Notes under the pieces: model-generated
Seen by the model: the letters and a program-made list of their open reading frames with translations, nothing else
Databases searched by the model: none
Told to the model about the DNA's origin: nothing
Program-made: the position numbers and the translations under genes
Part shown: piece after piece, positions 53,590 to 63,135 of the stretch
Layout: the number at the start of each line of letters is the position of its first letter
Position numbering within the stretch: position 1 is the first letter of the stretch
Source of the DNA: PALSA-270 sp963770915
GTDB taxonomy: Bacteria; Acidobacteriota; Terriglobia; Terriglobales; Acidobacteriaceae
Assembly: GCA_963770915.1 (NCBI GenBank)
Contig: CAVYRG010000001.1
Span: 3,162,001 to 3,226,000, forward strand
DNA: 64,000 bases
Reading direction: 5' to 3'

Positions 53590-55661
53590 TTACATCATCG
53601 CCGTCGGTGGCGCAGGCTCGCTAGGATCGCCCGCGCTGGTAATTGGCATAAAGATCATCAACGCCGCCAACAAAAGCAGCACGACAACTCCCGCAATATA
53701 AGACGGATTCTCGAACACCTGCTTGGAGGAAATCCAAGTGGCGGCGTTGCGCAGCCATTCCGTGTGCACATAGCCTGCGGCAATCAGCCCTGCCCAGACC
53801 AAGCCGAAAATCGACTCGCCCGCAATCAGCCCGGAGGCGGTCAGCACCCCGGCATTTTCCACGCGCGCCTTCTGCGCGCTGTTCAGACCCCGGCGCTTCG
53901 CTACTCCAATCCGCCACCGAGCGGATGACGCCGCCAACAAAGATGGCGCACGTCGTCTCAAACGGAAGGTACATGCCGACTGCCACCAGCATCGGGCTCT
54001 TCACATTCATCATGATCAGCCCGATGCCAAATACGATGCCTACCACTACCAACGGCCACGGCATGTTGTGCCCCACGATTCCCTGCGCCAGTGTGGCCAT
54101 CAGCCCGGCCTGCGGAGCCGAAAGCTGCCGGCTGCCGAAGCCGAACGCGGTGCTTCAGCAGCATGAGCGGCCAGTACATCACTAGGCTTGCTACGACTAC
54201 TGCAATCAATTCCGCCATCTGAATTTTCTGCGGCGTGCCGCCCAGAATGTAACCAACCTTAAAATCTTGCAGTAGCTCGCCGGCAACCGCCGCGGAAACG
54301 CAAACCACCGTCGCGACTCCCAGCACCGTGGCCACGCCCTTCACGCCAGAGACCCCCAGCGAGACCATCAGCAGCGCAGCGATCACCAAGGTCGAAAGCG
54401 TCAGCCCGGAGATCGGATTGTTCGATGATCCGATCATTCCCACCAGGCTCCCCGATACCGTAGCGAAGAAGAATCCAACCACCAACAGCACCAGCGCGGC
54501 CAGCAGCGCCGGCCCAATTAATCCCGAGATGTAAATGTACAAAAGGCACATCAGCACAAACATCACAGCGATCAGCCCAAACACCGTCTTCGAACTCATG
54601 TAGCGCTCTGTGCGCGCGAGTTTCGCTTGCTCATCCGAAGTCTGCCAGATATCAGCGAAGGCTTTGCCCACTCCCGCCGTCAAGCTCTTCCGCATATTGA
54701 AGAGCGTGAAGACTGCGCCCACCAGCATGCCTCCCACGGCGATCGGGCGAACGATGAATTTCCACACCGAGATCGACATATTGGCCCAATCCGTGGGTGT
54801 GTTGGCGGGCAGGTAGTGCAGCATCTGCGGGCCAAGAAAATACATGATGAGCGGCACCATCAATCCCCAGGCCAGCACGCTGCCGGAAAACTGCAGCGCC
54901 GCCAGCCGGATGCCGATGATGTATCCCACGCCCAAATACGCCGGGCTCACGCTCGGCGCTGCGATGGTGCTGGCGCCGCCGGCAGCGAGAATATCGGTAG
55001 TGCCCGCAGTGCCCAGTTGCACCTGGCTGTGCCCTAAATTGCCGATGGGGAAATGGAAATCTCTATCCGAAGCGAATAGCCCGAAACGGCCGAGAAGATA
55101 CACCAACCCGCCAATGCCGATATTCCAGAACAAATATTTCGCAGCTTCCGCGCCGCGTTGCCCTGCTTTGTGAATCTCCGAGGCCGCCAGCGATTCCGGG
55201 AAGGGCAACTCCGGGTCTTCCACCATGCCGCGCCGCACCAGCGAAATGAACAGCACTCCCAAAATGCTGCCCACCATGATCAGCGCCGTCGATTTCCAGT
55301 AAGCCTCGCGCCAGCCAAACGACGGCCAAGCCCCCGCGATCAGGAAGGCAGGAAGCGTGAAAATGGCTCCCGCCGCCACCGACTCCCCGATCGAGCCCGC
55401 GGTTCGCGCGATGTTTTCTTCCAGCAGCGATCCCTTCCACGCTCGCATCGCTGCCATCGCGATTACCGCCGCCGGATAGGTCGCCGCGATGGTGATCCCG
55501 GCCCGCAATCCCAGGTATGCATTCGCAGCTCCCAGCACGATGGTCAATCCGAGTCCAAGCAGCATGGCTCGAAGCGTGAACTCTTTCATCTCCACGTGCT
55601 CTGGCACAAAAGGGCGATGCTTCTTGGGAGTTTCGCTGTTCTGGGGGCTTTCCGGGCTCAT
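53590..55661 (-). CDS. OPT-family oligopeptide transporter, frameshifted
   Basis: Polytopic inner-membrane transporter of the OPT family, about 690 aa with some 15 membrane segments; substrates in the family are short peptides or metal-siderophore complexes. Features: an early conserved ANAYLGLRAGITIAATYPAA, and the NPISGLTLSTLVIAAL region. The frame changes near 54140 and 53912; with these, MATLAQGIVGHNMPWPLVVV and the last domain (ENAGVLTASGLIAGESIFGL, ending at 53590) join on. ATG 55661 has GAGG 9 bases upstream. Confidence 0.85.
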
Positions 55662-55819
55662 GAAGACCATCCTCGCACTTCAGGATTCAAGATCGAGCAA
55701 GAACGCGCACGTTAGCATGCGCCCAGCCCAGTTTACAAGGCCACGCTTTGCCCAATCACAGCGCCTGTTTTGCTAAAATAAGCCGGTCAGCTTTCTGCCG
55801 GCTGGCACGGGTACCCTAA

Positions 55820-56026
55820 ATGTCCAGGTGGTTTCGCTGCAGGCACTGTGGGAGTTCCGAGGGCCACCGTTCGCGCTCACGCAACTTCTTCGAGAAATAC
55901 GTCCTCCTTGTTTTCTTCTTGCGTCCCATCCGCTGCCGGCAATGCTTAAGACGCCGCTATCATTTCGTGTTTGAGCAAATCCGTCCGCCCAGTGGTCCAA
56001 GGATGGACGGCGATGCCGCCGCTTAA
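55820..56026 (+). CDS. Basic zinc-ribbon-like small protein (68 aa)
   Basis: 68 aa: MSRWFRCRHCGSSEGHRSRS... with C-x2-C at residues 7-10, a hydrophobic helix (KYVLLVFFLRPIRC) and a second C-x2-C (CRQC) at about 39-42, then a basic YHFVFEQIRP region. The two cysteine pairs could make one zinc site. Not recognised; a membrane-near zinc-finger mini-protein is possible. The start ATG 55820 lacks a clear ribosome site. The stretch 56027-56183 after it shows nothing. Confidence 0.6.
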   Translation: MSRWFRCRHCGSSEGHRSRSRNFFEKYVLLVFFLRPIRCRQCLRRRYHFVFEQIRPPSGPRMDGDAAA

Positions 56027-56183
56027 CCCGGCCGCGATTGCATGCAGCCGAGTAAGCCATTTATACTCATGAAGATTCCTTCAGCCTGAACCGGGGATTG
56101 GCGGGGGAGGGAGGTTCGTCTTCAGCAGTACCGGTGACCAAACTCGGACCCAAGGGGCAGATGTTGTCGTCAAGCCGAACTTT

Positions 56184-57017
56184 TTGCTCTCTTGGGTGAA
56201 CCACGCCGCCGAAAGCGTTTTTGCCACGCTGTTTCCCGCCGACTGCCGCCTCTGCGCCGCACCTCTGCTCAAGATTTCACGACTGCCGGTTTGTGAGGAG
56301 TGTCTTGCGGAGATGGGTCCTATTGCTGGTCAGGTTTGCGCGATCTGCGGAGAACGGCTGCTCGGCCCCTTTGCAGTCTCTACGGACCCTGGCGAACCTC
56401 GCTGCGGCCTTTGTCGCCGCGTGGAGCCGCCTTTTGCGCGCGCCGTAGCTTACGGGAGTTACGAGGGCGGACTACGCACTCTGATTCACCTGCTGAAGTA
56501 CGAACAGGTTCGTCCCGCCGCCAACGTCCTGGGACGCATGCTGGCAACTGCGATCGCGGACTTGAAACCAGGTTTTGGAAGCGGCGCGATCGTTGTACTG
56601 CCAGTTCCCTTGCATCCGGTGAAGGCGCGTCAGCGTGGCTTCAACCAGGCGGAGTTGATCGCGCGCGCGGCTCTGAAAGTCGCCGAGGAGGGCAGGCTGA
56701 TACTCAGAACCGGCGTTCTGGTTCGCCTTCGGCCCACCGAATCGCAGATCGGGCTGACGCGCCATCAACGGCGCGAAAATCTGCGCGGCGCCTTCGGGGT
56801 GGTCAAGCCGGAGGAAATCGCCGGCCGGCAGGTCTTGCTCGTGGACGATGTCTTCACCACCGGAACTACGGTTTCGGAGTGCGCCCGTATTTTGCGGCGG
56901 GGGGGAGCGGCCAAAGTGTGGGCCGCGACCGTCGCGCGCACGTTGAGAGAACAGGCAAGCTTGGCCGAACTGAAATCTGCCTCCGAGGTTCCTTTCGCCC
57001 CAGCCGCCAATGGCTGA
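56184..57017 (+). CDS. ComF-family phosphoribosyltransferase-like protein
   Basis: 277 aa, ComF/GntX family. An N-terminal double zinc-ribbon (CRLC, CEEC, CAICGE and CGLCRR between residues 14 and 75) and a C-terminal phosphoribosyltransferase fold with VLLVDDVFTTGTTVSEC. In competent bacteria ComF takes part in DNA uptake and in others its function is unknown. The start codon is uncertain (TTG 56184 is used). Confidence 0.88.
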   Translation: MLSWVNHAAESVFATLFPADCRLCAAPLLKISRLPVCEECLAEMGPIAGQVCAICGERLLGPFAVSTDPGEPRCGLCRRVEPPFARAVAYGSYEGGLRTLIHLLKYEQVRPAANVLGRMLATAIADLKPGFGSGAIVVLPVPLHPVKARQRGFNQAELIARAALKVAEEGRLILRTGVLVRLRPTESQIGLTRHQRRENLRGAFGVVKPEEIAGRQVLLVDDVFTTGTTVSECARILRRGGAAKVWAATVARTLREQASLAELKSASEVPFAPAANG

Positions 57018-57118
57018 GAACATCTGAAGAGGCGGGCGTTTCGCCCGTATGCCGGATAAGGGCTAGTGGGGAAAAAGAGCCTCAGGGGCAAGAACGAAGT
57101 CTTTGCGAGTTTAGTGCG

Positions 57119-57706
57119 ATGTTGGCAAACTGGAACAATTCGAGCACTGGGCGCCTTCACCAGGCTCCGGCTCACACCGAGAGCAACGGCCATGCGCTGC
57201 ACGCTCCCGTGCTGGTGCTGAATGCCTCCTATGAGCCCATCAACGTCTGCGCGGCGCGGCGGGCGATTGTGCTGGTGTTGAAGGGCGTAGCCATGACAGA
57301 AGAAGAGAATGGCCACTTCTTGCACGCCGCGCGGGTTGCGCTGCGCGTGCCCTCGGTGATCCGCCTGATCGAGTACCGCCGCATTCCGCACCAGGCGCGA
57401 ACGCTCTCGCGTAAGAACATCCTGCTGCGCGACCGCAATACTTGCCAATATTGCGGCGAGGTGTTGCCTTCAGGCGACCTCACGCTCGATCACGTCGTTC
57501 CCCGCTCGCGCGGCGGCACTTCCACCTGGGAGAACCTGGTGGCCTGCTGCCACTCCTGCAACCGCCGCAAGGGCAACCAATTCGTCAGCGAAGCCGGCAT
57601 GAAGCTGTTGCGCGAGCCCCGCGCCTTCAATTTGCATACCAGCCGCCACATCATGCGCCTCATGGGCCGCTCCGACGACAAGTGGCGGAAGTATTTGTTC
57701 TACTAA
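57119..57706 (+). CDS. HNH endonuclease family protein
   Basis: 195 aa. C-terminal HNH fold: zinc cysteines in CQYCGEV and CCHSCNRR, and the catalytic LTLDHVVPRSRGGTSTWENL. The N-terminal part (APVLVLNASYEPINVCAARR) is typical of a widespread HNH group found in most bacteria, usually of unknown role. Start ATG 57119; a frame opening at 56300 overlaps comF and is a shadow. Confidence 0.88.
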   Translation: MLANWNNSSTGRLHQAPAHTESNGHALHAPVLVLNASYEPINVCAARRAIVLVLKGVAMTEEENGHFLHAARVALRVPSVIRLIEYRRIPHQARTLSRKNILLRDRNTCQYCGEVLPSGDLTLDHVVPRSRGGTSTWENLVACCHSCNRRKGNQFVSEAGMKLLREPRAFNLHTSRHIMRLMGRSDDKWRKYLFY

Positions 57707-57710
57707 ACGC

Positions 57711-57950
57711 CAGTTCTCGGTTCTCAGTTGTCAGTTCCCGGTTGTCCTCTGGGAACCGAGAACTGAGAACCGACAGCTGCCCTTGTCATGCTGAGCGAGA
57801 AGTGAGCCTCGCGAAGCGAGGCTCTTTCGCAGTCGAAGCGTCCCTACCCTGCCACACGGCAAGCGAATCCCGCATCCCCCCTGCGCAATGGCACCGAGAA
57901 CTGAGAACCGAGAACTGAGAACCGAGAACTGAGAACTGAGAACCGAGAAC
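57711..57950. repeat. GAGAACCGAGAACT tandem and inverted repeats (family F) plus family A-like hairpin
   Basis: The gap between two convergent genes is full of repeats. At 57711-57776 CAGTTCTCGGTTCTCAG pairs with CTGAGAACCGAC-type return arms; at 57784-57845 a GTCATGCTGAGCGAG element with GAGCCTCGCGAAGCGAGGCTC; and 57893-57950 is a tandem array of GAGAACTGAGAACC-type units reaching the stop of the next gene. No gene is seen. Confidence 0.75.
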
Positions 57951-58798
57951 TACTTCTGCTGATCCGGAGTCGCCGCCGGTTTCCCTGTCTGATCCGCCTT
58001 CGGTACTTCTTTCCCCTCGTACGTGATCCTCACCTTCGACCCGAACTGCTTGTAATCCTCATACTTGATAATCTCGCGGATGTGCACGTCGCCAGTCCTG
58101 AAATGCAGGACATCGTCGGCCCGCGTAAAAGCAGGAAACCAGTACTTGCCGTCCACCTGCTGCCGCCAGGTCGTGAATTTTGGAAAGAGATTCTCTTGCC
58201 CCTTCTTGGTGATGTCCGGCACTGACTTGCCGTACGTCTTCACGATCTGGAAATCGTGATCGTCCACCCAAATGCGCCCCTGGAAATATCTTTTCTTGCC
58301 CTCAATCTTTTTAGGCGCGATGTCGAAGACATAGCAGTGCAACTCGTCTTCCTGCTGCTGCCCAACGTACAGGATGTCGTACTCCGGAATTTCCTCCGAC
58401 GTCAGCACGAACGGCATCAGGTGGCGCATGTCGTCCAGATCTTCCTCCGACATGCTGATCCCGCCATTCTCCAGGGTTGACGGCGGCGCGAACACCACGT
58501 TTTCCACCCGCGCGCCCTGGTCGTTAAAGATCACGTCATACACTTCCTGGTATTCGCCGGTGGTGGTGTCGCCATCCAGCGTCCTCACCGTAATCGACTG
58601 CCGGTAAGTGTAAAGCTCGCGGGCCTGCTTAAATTGGCCTTCTTTGGCGGCGAAACGCTGGATGATTTCGTCGGGCGTGATCCCCTTGGGCTGCGTGTTC
58701 TCGAGCGGGCCCTCATCGGCAAAAGCGCGGGGCGCCAGGGGAAGACACACGGCAAGCGTGACGGCGCACGCGAGGAAAAGGCGCAGCGTGGATTTCAT
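57950..58798 (-). CDS. Exported outer membrane lipoprotein-sorting-like protein
   Basis: 282 aa with a signal peptide (STLRLFLACAVTLAVCLPLA, cleaved after PRAFA). The body (YDVIFNDQGARVENVVFAPP, YVFDIAPKKIEGKKRYFQGR, IWVDDHDFQIVKTYG) has the half-barrel pattern of the LolA/LolB-like and DUF1329-like outer-membrane sorting proteins. It may carry lipoproteins or lipids to the outer membrane; this is inference. Start ATG 58798. Confidence 0.68.
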   Translation of the reverse strand: MKSTLRLFLACAVTLAVCLPLAPRAFADEGPLENTQPKGITPDEIIQRFAAKEGQFKQARELYTYRQSITVRTLDGDTTTGEYQEVYDVIFNDQGARVENVVFAPPSTLENGGISMSEEDLDDMRHLMPFVLTSEEIPEYDILYVGQQQEDELHCYVFDIAPKKIEGKKRYFQGRIWVDDHDFQIVKTYGKSVPDITKKGQENLFPKFTTWRQQVDGKYWFPAFTRADDVLHFRTGDVHIREIIKYEDYKQFGSKVRITYEGKEVPKADQTGKPAATPDQQK

Positions 58799-59042
58799 AA
58801 GGGATACTGTAGCAAAGCCGGACAGAAACCGTCGCAAATCCATGCCGCCCCGCGTGCCTGGGCCCTCTCCGCTCAGAAGACCGGCCACGCCTGGGGCGGC
58901 AGCTCTACCATATAGTTAGATTGCCGATCTGCTCCCGGAGTTGCCGGAGTTCGGAACTGATTCGTGGTTCAAGGATAAGTTGGAATAGAATTCCTTCGGC
59001 TGCCCGTTTCGCCGGTTTACGCTCATGTTGCGGGAGGTGTCT

Positions 59043-59582
59043 ATGGCTTTGGCACACACTGGAGCCGCGCAAAGGACGGACCACGGAGCGCACCGGCTGG
59101 AAACCCTCGCCTCGCTCACGGTTGGAGCAGCGTTCTTTACGCTCTGGTTCTGGCTGCTTCCCTCCTGGCTCGGCTTTCGCGTTGACACCAGCGGCGCGGC
59201 CCGCTGGCGCTGGATCGCCGCTGTTCCTTCCGCGCTCGGCTTCGCCATTGCTCTGCGCTGCGTTTGGGATTTCGGTCGCACCGGCCACGGCACGCCCGCC
59301 CCAGTCGCTCCGCCGAAAAAGCTCGTGGTCGTCGGCTTCTATCGCTACGTGCGCAATCCCATGTATGTCGGCTTCTTCACCGGCTGGATCGGGCTGTGGA
59401 TCGTCTTCGGCCGCGCCAACTGGATCGCCATTGCGACCGCCTGCGCCGTGGTTTTAGGCACGGCTCTATTTGTGCAGCTCTACGAAGAGCCGACTCTGCG
59501 CCGCATGTTCGGCGCCGAGTATGAAGAGTACTGCCGCATTGTCCATCGTTGGCGGCCTCGAATTCACCCCTGGAACCGCTGA
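59043..59582 (+). CDS. Isoprenylcysteine methyltransferase-like membrane protein
   Basis: 179 aa with four predicted membrane helices and the C-terminal ICMT/PEMT motif (GFYRYVRNPMYVGFFTGWIG..., EEPTLRRMFGAEYEEYCRIV), which binds S-adenosylmethionine in this family. Bacterial members methylate unknown lipids or amines. GGGAGG lies 8 bases before ATG 59043. Confidence 0.82.
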   Translation: MALAHTGAAQRTDHGAHRLETLASLTVGAAFFTLWFWLLPSWLGFRVDTSGAARWRWIAAVPSALGFAIALRCVWDFGRTGHGTPAPVAPPKKLVVVGFYRYVRNPMYVGFFTGWIGLWIVFGRANWIAIATACAVVLGTALFVQLYEEPTLRRMFGAEYEEYCRIVHRWRPRIHPWNR

Positions 59583-59610
59583 GCCCTCCAGCCCACGCCT
59601 AGGTTGTAAG

Positions 59611-60897
59611 ATGACTTCAGAGCCCATGCCCTCCACTTCCCCTGGCGAAGCCTCAGAAATCTCGCGCACGCTGCAGCGGGAAATCGCCCGAATCTCCGGA
59701 CTGTCCGAAGTTCGCAGCGCATTTGCCTGGTTGCGCACGCAGGAGCCGCAGATCGCCCAGTGGCAAATGGAGATGGCGCGCATCCCCGCTCCTCCCTTCG
59801 GCGAAGCCGCCCGTGCCGAGTGGTTGCGAGAGCGGTTTCTTGCACTGGAACTGCAGGAGATCACCATCGACGATGAGGGTAACGTTTTCGGCCTTCTCCC
59901 TGGAAGCGGCGAACGCTGCGTTACGCTGAGCTCGCATATCGACACCGTGTTTCCCGCAGGCACGCCGCTGAACATTCGCCAGCAAGGCAGCCGCCTGTAT
60001 GGTCCCGGCGTCTCCGATAATGGCGCGGGAGTGGCGGCCATGCTCGCCGTCGCCGTCGCGCTGCGCAAGGCGCGGGTGCAGCATCACGCGCCCATCCTGT
60101 TCATCGGCAACGTCGGCGAAGAAGGCGAAGGCGACCTGCGCGGCATGCGCCATATTTTTTCGCAGTCGCGGTGGAAGAATTCCATTGCCTGCAGCATTGT
60201 GCTCGACGGCGCCGGCTCGGATACCATCGTGGCCGAAGCCCTCGGTAGCCGCCGCTTTGAAGCCATCGTGCGCGGCCCGGGAGGCCACTCCTGGAGCGAC
60301 TTCGGCGCGCCCAGCCCCATCCTCGCCTTGGCCCGCGCCATTCATGCCTTCGCCCAGACTTCTGTGCCAACTTCGCCCAAAACCACGTTCAACGTTGGCG
60401 TGGTGCGCGGCGGAACTTCGGTGAATTCCATTCCCGAATCCGCCAGCATGCGCGTCGATATCCGCTCGACTTCCATGGCCGAGATGGAGCGCCTTGAAGC
60501 CGCCCTGCGCAGCGCCCTTGAAAATGCCGTCGAAGAAGAATCGCAGGCCACCGAAGCCCGCAGCCCATCTCCCACGCACCGCCCCTTCGGCCTGAGCTAC
60601 GAAATTGTGCCCATCGGCAATCGGCCGGCGGGAGAGCTTGACCCCGACGCCCGCATTCTGCAGGTGATTCGCGCCGTCGACGCGCACCTGGGCAACGCCG
60701 CGCAGGTGCAACGCGCATCGACCGACGCCAACGTTCCGCTCTCGCTCGGCCGCGAAGCCATCGCCATCGGCGGTGGCGGCTCCGGCGGCGGCGCTCATAC
60801 CCTGCAGGAGTGGTTCGACTGCACCGGCCGCGAAGTGGGATTGAAGCGCATCCTCCTCGCAGTGCTCGCGCTGGCCGGAGTTGGGCCTTCCGTCTGA
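59611..60897 (+). CDS. M20-family metallopeptidase
   Basis: About 428 aa. LSSHIDTVFP and GPGVSDNGAGVAA give two zinc/bridging ligands (His and Asp); GNVGEEGEGDLRG is the catalytic glutamate region; the dimerisation domain (RRFEAIVRGPGGHSWSDF...) interrupts the peptidase domain. Tripeptidase or carboxypeptidase activity is likely; substrate unknown. Start ATG 59611 follows the membrane protein gene closely. Confidence 0.88.
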   Translation: MTSEPMPSTSPGEASEISRTLQREIARISGLSEVRSAFAWLRTQEPQIAQWQMEMARIPAPPFGEAARAEWLRERFLALELQEITIDDEGNVFGLLPGSGERCVTLSSHIDTVFPAGTPLNIRQQGSRLYGPGVSDNGAGVAAMLAVAVALRKARVQHHAPILFIGNVGEEGEGDLRGMRHIFSQSRWKNSIACSIVLDGAGSDTIVAEALGSRRFEAIVRGPGGHSWSDFGAPSPILALARAIHAFAQTSVPTSPKTTFNVGVVRGGTSVNSIPESASMRVDIRSTSMAEMERLEAALRSALENAVEEESQATEARSPSPTHRPFGLSYEIVPIGNRPAGELDPDARILQVIRAVDAHLGNAAQVQRASTDANVPLSLGREAIAIGGGGSGGGAHTLQEWFDCTGREVGLKRILLAVLALAGVGPSV

Positions 60898-60923
60898 CGG
60901 GCTTCTGCGCGGATTCTCCCAGT

Positions 60924-62720
60924 CTAGAAGCCCGTCTTGGCGATGCAGACCATCGCGTGGCCGTTTCCGGTTACGCCCGGGGCCAGATTGGTCGCAGCCG
61001 ACAAGAAGACAACGTAATGCCCGTCCGCGCTGATGGCCGGGAGGCTGCTGGAACTATCCCCCGGAGTCTCGGGATTCGGCATGTTGGTCACGGACACGCG
61101 AACCGTGCTCGGAGTGCAGCCGGATGCGAGGCCGTAGCAGGTATCACGCACGAACACGTCCTCGAATCCGCCTGCCGGAAACGTGTCGCCAGGCACTAGG
61201 TTCGTGGCAATGGAATCGAAGACGATAAACCGGCCGTCGGGAGTCATCGCCAGTCCCTGGCTGGGGCTGGGCGCGTTGCCCACGGACCCATCGTTCGCGA
61301 GCGACGCCAGGTTCGTGGCTGGCGTACAACCTGCCAGTGCGCCAGCGCAGGTATCGTGCACATAAACGTTGCCCCACCCATTCACGTTGATGGGGACTAA
61401 ATTCGTAGCTTGCCCGGCGAAAGCTACGATTCGACCATCGCCGCTGATGGCGGGCACTGCGGGAAAAACGCCGGTATTCGCCTGAGTTCCGCTCGTAGAC
61501 ACGTCCACTCTGGTGGTGGCCGGAGTACATGAGCCGGTCGCACCAATGCAGGTGTCCCGGACAAACACATCAGGCTGGCCGTTGGTGTCGTTGGGAACCA
61601 TGTTTGTCGCATATGACTGGAAGGCCACGTAGCGACCACTGGCGCCCACTGCCGAGGGGCCACTGAAGGCATCTCGTTGGGCTCCAGTGGAGGATGCAGA
61701 AACTAGGCTTGTTTCAGGTGTGCACCCCGAGGGGACCCCGTTGCAGGTATCCCGGATAAACGCATCGCCAATCGTGCTTGTGTCTCCCATGGCCACGTTC
61801 GCCGCCGGTGAACCAAACACAACGAACCGGCCGTCAGGCGTTATAGCCGTCCCTCCTCCTCGCACGATCGTCCCGTTCACATCGACCGAGATGGGGATAG
61901 TGTTAGGCACGCGCCCCGATGAGGCCCCAATGCAGGTGTCGCGCAGGAAGATACACGCGATTCCGGTGGAGGGAGCGCAATCCCCAGAATTTGGCAGAAT
62001 GTTGGTCGCGCTACTATCGAATGCGACATACCTTCCATCGGAGCTGATCGCGGAATCCCGGCTGTGACCGTTCACAACAGAACCGTCGTAGGTTACCGTG
62101 ACCCGAATCGTGTTTGGGGTGCAGCCCTGGAGCGCTCCGATGCAAGTGTCGCGCTCGTAAATTTCCTCAAATCCGCTGGCGGGGCCGGGCGCGAGGTTGG
62201 TGGCCGCAGACTGGAACGCCACATAGCGGCCTGTTGCGCTGATGGACGGCGCAACCAGGCTGTCGCCGTTGGCGGGGGTGCCATCGGCGGCGACGGTGAT
62301 GATGGACACCACTCCGGCCGTGGCTGCTGCTGGCGATGCAATTCCGAAGGGGAGGGAATTGGAACTGGCCCCGGAAGAACTGTCCTTCACCGTTATGGCT
62401 GCGGCGCCAGGAAGGGCTAGCAGCGAACCTGAAATGGAAGTGCTTAGGATTTGGCTCGTGCCGAACGTGGTCGGCAGCGGTGCGCCATTCCACTCAACAA
62501 CGGACGAGTTGGTGAAGCCGCTGCCGTCGACAAATATGCTGGTGCTTCCAGTCCCGGCAACGGCGTAATTCGGCACCAGCGTATTCAGCGTGGTCGAAGG
62601 CGGCGGAGGCGGCGGGGGAACCGTCTGCCCCGCGCCCCCGCACTCGGTCGTGGCCAACAGGGCCGCGGCGAGGATTGCAACAGCCGGAAACTTTCTAGCA
62701 ATGCTAGCTACCCGACCCAT
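60924..62720 (-). CDS. Exported beta-propeller-like protein with TIG domain
   Basis: About 598 aa. Signal-like segment (VASIARKFPAVAILAAALLA) followed by TECGGAG and a Pro-rich linker (PPPPPPP); an IPT/TIG-like domain (LNTLVPNYAVAGTGSTSIFV); then PD40/WD40-like repeats each with a motif such as SADGRYVAF or SATGRYVAFQSAATNLAP, and a DVFVRDTC loop with paired cysteines in each blade. Likely a secreted or lipid-anchored beta-propeller, function unknown. Start ATG 62720. The gap from 62721 to 62980 shows no gene. Confidence 0.78.
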   Translation of the reverse strand: MGRVASIARKFPAVAILAAALLATTECGGAGQTVPPPPPPPSTTLNTLVPNYAVAGTGSTSIFVDGSGFTNSSVVEWNGAPLPTTFGTSQILSTSISGSLLALPGAAAITVKDSSSGASSNSLPFGIASPAAATAGVVSIITVAADGTPANGDSLVAPSISATGRYVAFQSAATNLAPGPASGFEEIYERDTCIGALQGCTPNTIRVTVTYDGSVVNGHSRDSAISSDGRYVAFDSSATNILPNSGDCAPSTGIACIFLRDTCIGASSGRVPNTIPISVDVNGTIVRGGGTAITPDGRFVVFGSPAANVAMGDTSTIGDAFIRDTCNGVPSGCTPETSLVSASSTGAQRDAFSGPSAVGASGRYVAFQSYATNMVPNDTNGQPDVFVRDTCIGATGSCTPATTRVDVSTSGTQANTGVFPAVPAISGDGRIVAFAGQATNLVPINVNGWGNVYVHDTCAGALAGCTPATNLASLANDGSVGNAPSPSQGLAMTPDGRFIVFDSIATNLVPGDTFPAGGFEDVFVRDTCYGLASGCTPSTVRVSVTNMPNPETPGDSSSSLPAISADGHYVVFLSAATNLAPGVTGNGHAMVCIAKTGF

Positions 62721-62980
62721 TCCCGTCCTCAGTTCGTTCCTCCCGTCAGATTCGGCCCGACCAAGCGCAAACACACGCTCATGGTCTGTGCAGGCGCAAA
62801 AATGCGCATTGCCAGGTTTTGAGGAAGATGAGCGCAGGGAAGGACGGAACACGGAGCCCCCTTCGTGCGGAGCCTCCTTGCACTCCCTACATTTCGTCGC
62901 ACACTTACATCACTGCTGTCAACCGAGATTCAAAATCATCAAGAAGCTGGACCGACGCGCCGGCCGCAGTTTAAAGATTG

Positions 62981-63008
62981 TTGACCCAACCTCACATCCT
63001 GATACACT
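62981..63008 (+). promoter_or_regulatory. Promoter candidate for the esterase gene
   Basis: TTGACC at 62981-62986, a 16-base spacer and TACACT at 63003-63008. It would give a leader of about 120 bases before ATG 63136. Confidence 0.4.
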
Positions 63009-63135
63009 CGACTGTTTTTTGGAATAACATAATCGTCGGTATGAAGTTTTGATGCCGGGATGCTGGCCGCTCTCTCGCTCTTCGGCTCGCAACACAACCA
63101 ACGAATCTCGAAACCTAAGCCCAAAAGGGGAACTC

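Noticed and set aside
56300..57118. Upstream extension of the HNH gene
   Set aside because: Overlaps comF in another frame and is protein-like nonsense until ATG 57119.
57893..57950. CRISPR-like array
   Set aside because: Units are contiguous tandem repeats with no unique spacers, and no cas genes are in the window.
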